Below are positions 9,102-17,135 of a stretch of 64,000 bases of DNA, piece after piece; position 1 is the stretch's first letter; each line of letters starts with the position of its first letter. Both the position numbers and the translations under genes were made by a program. The notes beneath the pieces are model-generated. The model saw only the letters and a list, made by a program, of their open reading frames with translations. It did not search any database and was not told the origin of the DNA. The DNA lies in contig NZ_CP094971.1 in assembly GCF_022869825.1 (NCBI RefSeq), positions 2,207,001-2,271,000 on the forward strand. The letters are read 5' to 3'. The stretch is from Clostridium sp. BJN0001 (GTDB lineage: Bacteria; Bacillota; Clostridia; Clostridiales; Clostridiaceae).

Positions 9102-9722
9102 TTATTTGTTATATTTACATAAACCTTTTACAGGGCACTCACCACATTTGGGATTTCTAGCTGTGCAAAGATTTCTTCCATGAAATATTAGAACATGATG
9201 CATTTTAGTCCATTTTTCTTTAGGAATTTCCTTTTGAAGCTGTTTTTCTGTTTCTAAAACATTATCTGCACTAGCAAGTCCAAGTCTATTAGAAACTCTA
9301 AATACATGAGTATCAACTGCAATTGCAGGTATATTAAATGCATTAGATAAAACTACATTTGCAGTTTTTCTTCCGGCACCTTGAAGAGATGTTATTTCTT
9401 TAATAGTCCTTGGAACCTCTCCATTAAAATCTTCTTTAAGTTTTTTTGCCATAGCTAAAAGATTTTTTGATTTATTTTTATAAAGTCCTATCTTTTTTAT
9501 CCTATTTTCTAGTTCTTCTTTACTTATATTAAGAAAAGAATCATCGTCAGGATAATCTTTAAATAGTTCTTCTGTAACCTCATTAACTTTCTTATCTGTT
9601 GTCTGTGCAGACAAAATTGTAGCAACAAGAAGCTGAAATGGTGTTTCAAACTTAAGTGAACATTTCGCATCAGGATACGTTTTTTCTAATATATCCATAA
9701 TTTTTTTTGTACTATCTCTCAT
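9102..9722 (-). CDS. nth: Endonuclease III
   Basis: Base-excision repair glycosylase/AP lyase for oxidised pyrimidines. The 206-aa protein has the helix-hairpin-helix LQGAGRKTANVVL with catalytic Lys119, catalytic Asp137 in VDTHV, and a C-terminal [4Fe-4S] loop Cys186-x6-Cys193-x2-Cys196-x5-Cys202. Start ATG at 9722 has AGAGGAG upstream. It lies 14 nt after plsC, so the two are probably co-transcribed, and it is closed by a terminator. Confidence 0.97.
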   Translation of the reverse strand: MRDSTKKIMDILEKTYPDAKCSLKFETPFQLLVATILSAQTTDKKVNEVTEELFKDYPDDDSFLNISKEELENRIKKIGLYKNKSKNLLAMAKKLKEDFNGEVPRTIKEITSLQGAGRKTANVVLSNAFNIPAIAVDTHVFRVSNRLGLASADNVLETEKQLQKEIPKEKWTKMHHVLIFHGRNLCTARNPKCGECPVKGLCKYNK

Positions 9723-9736
9723 ACGATCTCCTCTTG

Positions 9737-10441
9737 CTACTTATATACTCCTCTATAATCTTCTGGAAGAAGGTTTGCTATTCCTTTCATTAATATGTCC
9801 ATACATTTATCTTCATATTCATGTTTGTCCTCTTCCTTACTCTTTTTAGGGAATTCAACTTTCTTTCCTATTTTTATATTAATCTGTGCATTATGCCATT
9901 TTTCTGAAGCCATATCTCCATCTTCGGCTATAGGTAAAAGTTTTTCTGAACCAGTCATTCCTATAGGAATAACAGTTGCTTTTGTCATTTTTGTAAAAAG
10001 TAATATTCCTTTTTTTCCTTTTATCATCTGACCTGTTCTACTTCTTGTCCCTTCTGGGAAAATTAAAATATCTTCTCCTGCCTTTAAAGTTTTTACAATC
10101 TTTGTAATAGCATCTTTATCAGCTGAATTTGGCTTTATATTAATATGTTTTACTATATCGGCTCCTAAACTTGTAAGAGGATCATTAGATAATTTTATAC
10201 CTGCTATAAAATATGGATCACTTTTTTCTTTTAGTATTTTAGATAATAAAAGTCCATCAGAATTACTTAAATGATTGCATATAAATATTCTTGACTTTTT
10301 CACATCATCAATGTTTTCCATTCCTGATATTTTAATATCAGCATATTTTCCAATATAATAATTTACTATAGTTTTTACTAACTTTAGAAGTATACCTTTT
10401 GGCAGAATTCTGAAAAGTTTTACTGCAACTGGTGATAACAT
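9737..10441 (-). CDS. plsC: 1-acyl-sn-glycerol-3-phosphate acyltransferase
   Basis: Transfers an acyl chain to lysophosphatidic acid to form phosphatidic acid at the membrane. The 234-aa protein contains the HX4D catalytic motif (His57-LSNS-Asp62) and the FPEGTRSR substrate motif (about 127-134). The N-terminal hydrophobic stretch is compatible with membrane association. The ATG at 10441 has a rather distant AAGGAG (12 nt), with AGGG closer. Pairs with nth. The presence of a thioesterase and a DegV fatty-acid binder 5 kb away suggests a local lipid theme but not the same transcript. Confidence 0.93.
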   Translation of the reverse strand: MLSPVAVKLFRILPKGILLKLVKTIVNYYIGKYADIKISGMENIDDVKKSRIFICNHLSNSDGLLLSKILKEKSDPYFIAGIKLSNDPLTSLGADIVKHINIKPNSADKDAITKIVKTLKAGEDILIFPEGTRSRTGQMIKGKKGILLFTKMTKATVIPIGMTGSEKLLPIAEDGDMASEKWHNAQINIKIGKKVEFPKKSKEEDKHEYEDKCMDILMKGIANLLPEDYRGVYK

Positions 10442-10565
10442 ACTTACCCTACACTCCTTTTTTTTAATTATACTGTTCTATTATATATTTTTTCCTTTTC
10501 ATATGCAATTTTTATATTATATTAAAAAATTACATTATATTTTATCTATAATTTTATATAATAAA

Positions 10566-10598
10566 GAACTGATATATTATAAAATAACATATCAGTTC
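10566..10598 (-). terminator. Terminator of the cysK-cysE operon
   Basis: GAACTGATAT/ATATCAGTTC 10-bp stem (10598-10589 with 10575-10566), followed by CTTTATTAT on the reverse strand, 50 nt after the cysE stop. The remainder of the 206-nt gap up to plsC is plain AT-rich sequence in which I see nothing. Confidence 0.85.
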
Positions 10599-10647
10599 CT
10601 ATTTAAACTATCAAATATTATCTATTGCTGTTAATAAATTTCTGTGT

Positions 10648-11241
10648 TTATATAACCATCTGATTAAAAATATTTTTTCTTTTTCCATTTATATCTCTTA
10701 TTTCTATAATAGTAGCTGGCTTTTTTCTATTTCTTATAATATTTTTAGCAGGTACACCTACAGCTGTTGCATATTCAGGTACATCTTTTACAACTACAGC
10801 ATTAGCTCCAACTTTTGCATTATCGCATACATTTATAGGCCCTAACACTTTAGCACCTGTTCCTATCATAACGTTATTTCCTATTGTTGGATGTCTTTTT
10901 CCCTGATTTTTACCTGTACCTCCAAGGGTAACGCCATGATATAAAGTAACATTATCGCCTACTTCAGCTGTTTCTCCAATTACTACACCCATTCCATGAT
11001 CTATAAAAAGTCCTCTTCCTATTGTTGCTCCTGGATGAATTTCTATACCTGTAAGCCATCTTGAAATCTGAGATATGAGTCTTGCAATAAAAAATCTTTT
11101 ATGCTTATAAAATAAATGTGCTATTCTATATGCTATAACTGCATGAACGCATGGATAAAGCAGAAACACTTCAATTTTGCTTTTAGCAGCCGGATCTTCT
11201 TTTAACACTCTTTCTAAATCGTAATTTAAATTTTTAAACAC
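10648..11241 (-). CDS. cysE: Serine O-acetyltransferase
   Basis: Makes O-acetylserine from serine and acetyl-CoA, the substrate of cysteine synthase. The 197-aa length matches the short Gram-positive form. The left-handed beta-helix hexapeptide repeats are clear (IHPGATIGRG, GVVIGETAEVG, GNNVMIGTGAKVLG), and IDHG and YHGVTLGG hold the active-site histidines. Start is a GTG at 11241 preceded by GAGGAG. It is 35 nt after cysK and should be under the same T-box. The C-terminus is short, without an obvious long inhibitory tail. Confidence 0.95.
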   Translation of the reverse strand: MFKNLNYDLERVLKEDPAAKSKIEVFLLYPCVHAVIAYRIAHLFYKHKRFFIARLISQISRWLTGIEIHPGATIGRGLFIDHGMGVVIGETAEVGDNVTLYHGVTLGGTGKNQGKRHPTIGNNVMIGTGAKVLGPINVCDNAKVGANAVVVKDVPEYATAVGVPAKNIIRNRKKPATIIEIRDINGKRKNIFNQMVI

Positions 11242-11276
11242 AGAATTTTTCTCCTCTCGTATTATAATAATGAGAC

Positions 11277-12188
11277 TTAGTTATATATTCCCATGGAAAT
11301 ATACTTTTCTCCACCATCTGGGGCTATTGCTAATATCTTTCTTCCTTTTCCAAGTTTCTTTGCATAAGATATAGCAGCATAGACAGCGGCTCCAGATGAT
11401 ATTCCAATTAAAACTCCTTCATATTTAACAAAATCACGTGCTGTATTTATTGCATCTTCATCTGATACTTTTATTACTTCATCAACAAATTCTTTTTTAT
11501 AAATCGAAGGAATAAAACCAGCTCCTATACCTTGAATTTTATGTCCTCCTGGATTTTCTCCACTTAAAACTGCTGAAGTTTCAGGTTCAACTGCAATTGC
11601 TTTTATATTTTTATTCTTCTTCTTTAAGTTTTCAGCTATTCCTATAACTGTTCCTCCTGTTCCAACTCCTGCAACAAATGCATCAAGATCTGGAATATCT
11701 TTAAATATCTCTTCTGCTGTACTCTCATAGTGCTTTTGAGGATTTGCTTCATTTTCAAACTGCTGTGGTACAAAGTATCCATCTTTGTTTCCTATTGCAG
11801 TAGCTTTTTCAATTGCACCTTTCATTCCTTTGCTACCATCTGTTAATATAAGCTCGGCGCCATATGCTTTTATTAAATCTCTTCTTTCTTTACTCATTGT
11901 TTCTGGCATTACTATAATTACTTTATAACCTTTTAGTTTACCGATAAAAGCTAATCCTATTCCTGTATTTCCACTTGTTGGTTCAACAATTGTATAACCA
12001 GGTTTTAATCTTCCATCTTTTTCAGCCTTTTCAATCATTCCAAGTGCAGCTCTGTCTTTTACACTTCCTCCTGGATTAAACTTTTCAAGCTTTACATAAA
12101 CATCTGCTATATTCTCATCCTTTGCAAAATTGTTTAATTTTAAAATTGGTGTGTTACCTATTAACTCTAATACTCCATTATAAATCAT
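11277..12188 (-). CDS. cysK: Cysteine synthase A (O-acetylserine sulfhydrylase)
   Basis: PLP enzyme that converts O-acetylserine and sulfide to cysteine. At 303 aa it has the usual length. The PLP lysine is Lys44 in PGGSVKDRA, the substrate loop TSGNTG is at 71-76, and the phosphate-binding GTGGT follows near 178. The C-terminal dipeptide region ends YN rather than a long tail. Start ATG at 12188 with AGGAGG. Expression is controlled by the T-box leader directly upstream and shared with cysE. Confidence 0.97.
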   Translation of the reverse strand: MIYNGVLELIGNTPILKLNNFAKDENIADVYVKLEKFNPGGSVKDRAALGMIEKAEKDGRLKPGYTIVEPTSGNTGIGLAFIGKLKGYKVIIVMPETMSKERRDLIKAYGAELILTDGSKGMKGAIEKATAIGNKDGYFVPQQFENEANPQKHYESTAEEIFKDIPDLDAFVAGVGTGGTVIGIAENLKKKNKNIKAIAVEPETSAVLSGENPGGHKIQGIGAGFIPSIYKKEFVDEVIKVSDEDAINTARDFVKYEGVLIGISSGAAVYAAISYAKKLGKGRKILAIAPDGGEKYISMGIYN

Positions 12189-12216
12189 TGTTGTCCCTCC
12201 TAAATAAATTTAAATA

Positions 12217-12499
12217 TAAAAAAACTCCGTTCTCTAAATACTATAGAGACGAAGTAATATTCGCGGTTCCACTCTAAATTGGATAAATCCCTCTCATCAG
12301 GTACTTAAATTTAAAATACCATATCACTATAACGGGCGAACCCGGAGAACCTTACTAAACTTTCAGATTTCAACTCCAAAGGGCACTTCATATAAATTTT
12401 AATAAGAAGCTCACACCATAACTTCTCTCTCTGAAATCTTAATTTATACTACTTTCCTTTTTCTACGTTTTTAATTCAGACTGATTTGATATACTTTAT
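12217..12499 (-). promoter_or_regulatory. T-box riboswitch, probably tRNA-Cys specific, with terminator
   Basis: The T-box core GAGTGGAACCGCG reads on the reverse strand at 12274-12262, the antiterminator strand complementary to the tRNA acceptor end. Stem I is closed by complementary arms 12439-12432 and 12372-12365, and carries AGAGAGAG and GGTGTGAGC-type motifs. A TGC (Cys) codon at 12385-12383 lies where the specifier is expected and agrees with the downstream cysK-cysE. The terminator is a stem at 12251-12224 followed by seven T. Uncharged tRNA-Cys should allow read-through. The class is certain; the specifier position is read by eye. Confidence 0.93.
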
Positions 12500-12505
12500 A
12501 TTTTT

Positions 12506-12533
12506 ATTATATTCCTAATAAAGTAAAAGTCAA
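12506..12533 (-). promoter_or_regulatory. Promoter of the cysK T-box transcript
   Basis: TTGACT (12533-12528) and TATAAT (12511-12506) with a 16-bp spacer, immediately after the stop codon of the upstream gene, whose transcript has no separate terminator here. Confidence 0.8.
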
Positions 12534-12542
12534 CACATTTTT

Positions 12543-13793
12543 TTAATTTTTTTTCTTCCATAGAGGATATAAAAATTCATCTATAATATCATGTATTATA
12601 ACAATACCTATTAATTTTTCTTCTTCATCTACTACTGGGACAGATAAAAGATCATATTTAGCAACTGTCTTTATTGCTTTATCTATATTATCTTCATTTT
12701 TAACAGTTGAAACAGATGTATCCATAACATCTTTTACTAAAACTTTCTTATCATTTAAAATTATATCATTTAATCTTAAAATTCCAGAATAAACCCCATA
12801 CTCATCTGTAATACATATATAATACATCTCTTCTTCGTCTGGTTTCATTTCTTTTAATACATCAATAACATCACCAATTGTTATATTTAAATTTACAGAA
12901 ATAAATTCCTTACTCATTATACTTCCTACAGTTTCATCTTCATACTGAAGGAGTTCTTTAACTTCATCTGCATCCTCTTTTTCAAGATTAACAAGAATCT
13001 TTTCACGTTCCTCGTCATCTAAGTCATCTAAAAGGTCAGCAATTTCATCTGTTGCCATGTTTTCAAGTACTTCAGCTTTTCTTGTTTCTGAAAGTCCTTT
13101 TATAATTTCTCCTTTATATTCAGAATCTATCTCTTCTAATGTATCTGCTGCAAGATCTTCATCAAGAGATTCTAATACCTTTTTTCTTGACTGTGAATCA
13201 AGTTCTTCTAATATATCGGCAAGATCTGCTGGATGCATGGTTGAAAGTTTCTTATATGGAACTACTATTTTTAAATTATTATCAACCATTTCAACAGATT
13301 CAACATCATCCCACATTAAAACTCTGTCTTCGTAATCCCATCCAAGCATTTTATAAAAAAACTTCATAAATCCTGCAATCTTAAGTCTTCTGTATCTTGC
13401 AAGTGGACCGGTTTCAACAGCTACTACTCTATATTCTCCTGTGATTTTAGCTATTCTTAAATCATTTACTCGTACTACTTTTTTCCCATCAATATCTACT
13501 ATCTTTTTATCTAATAAATTTTCTGATAAAAGATATGTGTAATTCATAGGAAGGATTTCTTTACTGCCTTTAGTTCTTATCTTTACTCTTCCATCATTTT
13601 GAATAAACTGGATATCTCTAAACTCGTAGTAGAGCATTACCCCGTCCCTTTTTAATTTATATCCTATTACTCTTGGATAACCATCCTCTGTCGTAACATA
13701 TATATCTTTTAATATTCCTAAAACATCATTAAATTCATCATATACTTTTTTTCCAAGCACATCAGAAAATAAAAATAAAGATAGCTTTTTCAT
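12543..13793 (-). CDS. PRC-barrel / MgtE N-domain / CBS-domain protein without a channel
   Basis: A soluble 416-aa protein built from sensor domains. Residues about 10-90 and 90-180 look like two PRC-barrel units, about 185-285 is the MgtE intracellular N-domain (HPADLADILEELD and repeated alpha-helical LxxLDxE patterns), and about 290-405 is a CBS pair (VGSIMSKEFI, VKDVMDTSVSTV). The five-helix MgtE transport domain that normally follows is absent and the protein ends at WKKKN. In related Firmicutes such proteins occur beside Nramp-type metal transporters; none lies here. Mg2+ or adenine-nucleotide sensing is inferred. ATG at 13793 follows AAGGAGG. Preceded by a 32-codon ORF. Confidence 0.85.
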   Translation of the reverse strand: MKKLSLFLFSDVLGKKVYDEFNDVLGILKDIYVTTEDGYPRVIGYKLKRDGVMLYYEFRDIQFIQNDGRVKIRTKGSKEILPMNYTYLLSENLLDKKIVDIDGKKVVRVNDLRIAKITGEYRVVAVETGPLARYRRLKIAGFMKFFYKMLGWDYEDRVLMWDDVESVEMVDNNLKIVVPYKKLSTMHPADLADILEELDSQSRKKVLESLDEDLAADTLEEIDSEYKGEIIKGLSETRKAEVLENMATDEIADLLDDLDDEEREKILVNLEKEDADEVKELLQYEDETVGSIMSKEFISVNLNITIGDVIDVLKEMKPDEEEMYYICITDEYGVYSGILRLNDIILNDKKVLVKDVMDTSVSTVKNEDNIDKAIKTVAKYDLLSVPVVDEEEKLIGIVIIHDIIDEFLYPLWKKKN

Positions 13794-13844
13794 AATTTCC
13801 TCCTTATTAATAAGCAGAAAGAAAAAACTATCTAAAATATAATC

Positions 13845-13943
13845 TTAAATATAAGTTATAAAAAAGATGTGAGAATTTTTATTCTGCCTGTACATATTAA
13901 AATTTTCCGTATGATAATTAATACTTTGAGGTCCATCCTCCAT
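13845..13943 (-). CDS. Candidate 32-aa leader peptide or small protein
   Basis: ATG at 13943 with a perfect AAGGAG 8 nt upstream, 32 codons, TAA at 13845; it begins MEDGPQSINYHTEN. It has no recognised family, no charged amphipathic helix and a short hydrophobic end (IFFITYI). The next start, of the MgtE_N/CBS gene, is 51 nt further. A small AT hairpin inside its 3' half is followed by six T (about 13873-13855), so it could be a leader ORF of an attenuator or a stand-alone microprotein. The ribosome binding site and promoter argue for translation; function is unknown. Confidence 0.5.
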   Translation of the reverse strand: MEDGPQSINYHTENFNMYRQNKNSHIFFITYI

Positions 13944-13989
13944 CTTATTCACTCCTTATAAATCAAAATTTTATTTACACCTACTAATT

Positions 13990-14017
13990 ATTATATTACA
14001 ACAATCAAAAAAGGCAA
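13990..14017 (-). promoter_or_regulatory. Promoter of the 32-aa ORF and MgtE_N/CBS gene
   Basis: TTGCCT (14017-14012), 16-bp spacer, TATAAT (13995-13990) on the reverse strand. The 305-nt gap between the divergent genes holds this promoter, the small ORF, and a weak forward TTGTAA/TAATAT pair (about 14032-14060) that may serve ygiQ. Confidence 0.6.
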
Positions 14018-14098
14018 TATTATTTTATCATTTGTAAAGTACTGTTCCATATGATAATATCAATTTGAAGAATATTAAAGAATTGGAGTTAATATATT

Positions 14099-15964
14099 AT
14101 GAAACTCGGTACTCAATTTTTACCAATTTGTAAAGATGATATGATAAAAAGAAATATAGATATGCTAGACTTTATAATTGTAACAGGTGATGCCTATGTT
14201 GACCATCCTTCTTTTGGAACCGCAATAATAGGAAGAGTCTTGGAATCTCAAGGCTTTACTGTAGGAATTATAGCACAGCCTGATTACCACAGCACAGATG
14301 ACTTTGTTAAACTTGGAAAACCTAAATATGGCTTTCTAGTAAATTCAGGTAACATAGATTCAATGGTAAATCACTATACTGCTGCAAAAAAAAGAAGACA
14401 TGATGATTTATATTCACCAGGTGGAAAATCTGGTAAAAGACCAGATAGAGCAGTTATAGTATACTGTAACAAAATTAAAGAAGCTTATAAAGATGTTCCT
14501 ATTGCTATAGGCGGAATAGAAGCCTCTTTAAGACGATTTGCACATTACGATTATTGGGATGACAAAATAAGAAGAAGTGTACTTATAGATTCAAATGCAG
14601 ATCTTCTAATGTATGGAATGGGCGAAAAAACAATAATACAAATAGCAGAATTACTACGCTATGGTGCTAATTTAAAGAACATAAAATCTGTTCGTGGAAC
14701 ATGTTATGTTACAAAAGATATTGAAAATATAAAAGATTACATATTAGTCCCATCCTTTGAAGAAGTTTCAACAGATAAAATGGCTTATGCAGAATCTTAT
14801 AAGCTTGAATATTATGAACAGGATTCTATAACAGGAAAAACTGTTATTCAAAAATATGGAGATAGATATCTTGTACAAAATCCTCCTCAAGAAAATCTTA
14901 CTCAGGAAGAAATGGATTTTGTCTATAATCTTCCATATATGCGAACATACCATCCAATATATGAAAAAGACGGTGGAATTCCAGCAATAAAAGAAGTAAA
15001 ATTTTCAATAACAAGCCATAGAGGCTGCTTTGGTTCATGTTCATTTTGTGCACTTACCTTTCATCAAGGAAGAGTTATTCAAAATAGAAGTCAAGAATCA
15101 ATAATAGGTGAAGCTAAGCTTTTAACTAATCTTAAGGATTTTAAAGGATATATTAATGATATTGGAGGTCCTACTGCAAACTTTAGGCATAGAGCGTGTA
15201 AAAAACAAGAAACTTATGGAACATGTAAAACTAAACATTGTATGTTCCCTGCTCCATGTAAAAATTTAATAATAGATCACTCAGAATATCTTTCTCTATT
15301 AAAGAAAGTGCGTGAACTTCCAAAAATAAAAAAAGTATTTATAAGATCAGGTATAAGATATGACTACTTGATACATGATAAAAACGATGACTTTTTTAAA
15401 GAATTATGTAAACATCATATAAGTGGTCAGCTTAAAGTTGCACCAGAACATGTAGTTCCACGAGTTTTAAATGAGATGGGTAAACCTACAAGAAATATTT
15501 ATGATAGATTTGTAAAAAAATATTTTGATATAAATCATAAATTAAATATGAAACAATACCTTGTTCCTTATCTTATGAGTTCACATCCTGGTTCAGACTT
15601 AAATGCAGCAATTGAACTTGCTGAATACATAAAGAAAATGGGATATACACCAGAACAAGTACAGGACTTTTATCCAACACCAGGAAGTCTTTCAACAACT
15701 ATGTATTATACAGGTATAAATCCGCTTACTTCAAAAAAGGTTTATGTTCCAAAAACTCAGGAAGAAAAAGCAATGCAAAGAGCTCTTATACAATTTGGAA
15801 TGCCAAGAAATTATGATACAGTAAAAAAAGCTCTTATAAAAGCACATAGAGAAGATTTAATCGGCAATGGGCCTAACTGCCTTATCGGATATGCCCCAAA
15901 AAACAGAGTTTATCATAATTATAAAAATAAACATAAAAAATCTATTAAAAATAATCATAAGTAG
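14099..15964 (+). CDS. YgiQ family radical SAM protein
   Basis: A 621-aa radical S-adenosylmethionine enzyme of the YgiQ (UPF0313) family. The cluster motif CFGSCSFC (CX3CX2C, about 309-316) is intact, preceded by the N-terminal cobalamin-binding-like region with [22 protein letters not shown]. The C-terminal part has the family Cys-rich insert ([15 protein letters not shown]) and [15 protein letters not shown]. The reaction is not established as far as I know. GGAG lies before the ATG, though at a long distance. It is followed 31 nt later by the chromate transporter pair on the same strand, so probably an operon. Confidence 0.93.
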   Translation: MKLGTQFLPICKDDMIKRNIDMLDFIIVTGDAYVDHPSFGTAIIGRVLESQGFTVGIIAQPDYHSTDDFVKLGKPKYGFLVNSGNIDSMVNHYTAAKKRRHDDLYSPGGKSGKRPDRAVIVYCNKIKEAYKDVPIAIGGIEASLRRFAHYDYWDDKIRRSVLIDSNADLLMYGMGEKTIIQIAELLRYGANLKNIKSVRGTCYVTKDIENIKDYILVPSFEEVSTDKMAYAESYKLEYYEQDSITGKTVIQKYGDRYLVQNPPQENLTQEEMDFVYNLPYMRTYHPIYEKDGGIPAIKEVKFSITSHRGCFGSCSFCALTFHQGRVIQNRSQESIIGEAKLLTNLKDFKGYINDIGGPTANFRHRACKKQETYGTCKTKHCMFPAPCKNLIIDHSEYLSLLKKVRELPKIKKVFIRSGIRYDYLIHDKNDDFFKELCKHHISGQLKVAPEHVVPRVLNEMGKPTRNIYDRFVKKYFDINHKLNMKQYLVPYLMSSHPGSDLNAAIELAEYIKKMGYTPEQVQDFYPTPGSLSTTMYYTGINPLTSKKVYVPKTQEEKAMQRALIQFGMPRNYDTVKKALIKAHREDLIGNGPNCLIGYAPKNRVYHNYKNKHKKSIKNNHK

Positions 15965-15995
15965 CAGATTTTAAATTTATGGAGGTTTTCACTTT

Positions 15996-16541
15996 ATGAA
16001 ATGTTTACTTGATTTGTTTATTGTTTTTATGCGCATTGGAGCATTTACATTTGGTGGAGGATATGCAATGCTCCCTATTCTCCAAAAAGAAGTTGTTGAT
16101 AATAAACACTGGGTAACAGAAGAAGAACTTATGGACTACTATGCAATAGGACAATGTACTCCTGGCGTAATTGCTGTAAATACTGCAACATTTATAGGTT
16201 ATAAAAAGAAAGGTGTTTTAGGTGCTATAGCTGCAACGCTCGGAGTTATTTTCCCATCAATTATTATTATAATTGTGATTGCAGCTTTTCTTAAAAATTT
16301 TACTAAATATACTATAGTTAAAGATGCTTTTGCAGGAATACGTGTATGTGTATGCGTATTAATATTAAAGGCTATAATAAAATTAGGAAAAAAATCAATA
16401 GTAGACAAAATGTCTCTTATTATTTTTATAACAATTTTACTATTAGCGATACTTACAAATATATCTACATCAATACTTGTAGTTTTGGCAGGACTTTTAG
16501 GAATATTAATAAAACAAATTGAAAAGGTGATAAATAAATGA
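15996..16541 (+). CDS. Chromate transporter family protein, first half (short-chain ChrA)
   Basis: An integral membrane protein of 181 aa with about five or six helices, covering one of the two homologous halves of ChrA. It shows the family signature FGGGYAMLPILQKEVV (18-33) and the GQCTPGVIAVNTATFIGYKKKG motif. The next gene, overlapping by 4 nt, supplies the second half. Paired short-chain ChrA proteins work as heterodimers where studied. True substrate in this organism is unknown; family members export chromate or related oxyanions. GGAGG lies before the ATG. Confidence 0.9.
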   Translation: MKCLLDLFIVFMRIGAFTFGGGYAMLPILQKEVVDNKHWVTEEELMDYYAIGQCTPGVIAVNTATFIGYKKKGVLGAIAATLGVIFPSIIIIIVIAAFLKNFTKYTIVKDAFAGIRVCVCVLILKAIIKLGKKSIVDKMSLIIFITILLLAILTNISTSILVVLAGLLGILIKQIEKVINK

Positions 16542-17107
16542 TATACTTATTGCTATTTATAAATTTCTTTGAAACTGGTCTTTTCTCAGTAGGTGGAGGT
16601 CTTGCTACTCTTCCATTTTTAATTGAAATTGGTGAGAAAACAAATTGGTTTACATCAGCAGATATTTCTAACCTTATTGCTATATCTGAATCTACTCCAG
16701 GTCCTCTTGGAGTCAATATGTCAACTTATGTTGGATATATTACTTCTGGAGTACCTGGAAGTATAGTAGCTTCTTTATCTTTAGTTTTTCCATCTGTTAT
16801 CATAATAATATTCGTAGCAAAAATGCTTAATAAATTTAAAAATTCAAAGATTGTCCAAAATGCTTTTTATGGATTAAGACCTGCATCAACTGCACTTATA
16901 GCTACAGCATTATTTTCTGTAATAAAAATTACTTTATTACATATTGATCTTTATAAAGCACATAGAAACCTCACAGATTTATTTTTTATAAAAGGTCTTA
17001 TTCTTGCATTTATACTTTATGTAGCTATGAAAAAATTTGATATTCATCCTATATTTTATATTATAATTTCAGCAATTATAGGAATTATATTCAAATTCAG
17101 TGTATAA
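16538..17107 (+). CDS. Chromate transporter family protein, second half (short-chain ChrA)
   Basis: The 189-aa partner of the preceding gene, starting at an ATGA overlap, which implies translational coupling. It repeats the family signature as FSVGGGLATLPFLIEIG (17-33) and SESTPGPLGVNMSTYVGY, followed by four to five more hydrophobic helices. The N- and C-half signatures differ slightly (APPxGGG versus SVGGG) as expected for a heterodimer. A hairpin follows the stop. Confidence 0.9.
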   Translation: MIYLLLFINFFETGLFSVGGGLATLPFLIEIGEKTNWFTSADISNLIAISESTPGPLGVNMSTYVGYITSGVPGSIVASLSLVFPSVIIIIFVAKMLNKFKNSKIVQNAFYGLRPASTALIATALFSVIKITLLHIDLYKAHRNLTDLFFIKGLILAFILYVAMKKFDIHPIFYIIISAIIGIIFKFSV

Positions 17108-17108
17108 T

Positions 17109-17135
17109 AAAATAATTGATTTATTCAATTATTTT
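17109..17135. terminator. Convergent terminator between chrA and the kinase fusion
   Basis: AAAATAATTGA/TCAATTATTTT, an 11-bp AT-only stem with a 5-nt loop. It starts just after the forward chrA stop and overlaps the last codons of the reverse gene (stop at 17121). Terminator function is plausible in both directions, but the stem is weak. Confidence 0.45.

Noticed and set aside
12543..13793. Magnesium transporter MgtE
   Set aside because: Only the cytosolic MgtE_N and CBS parts are present; no transmembrane helices.
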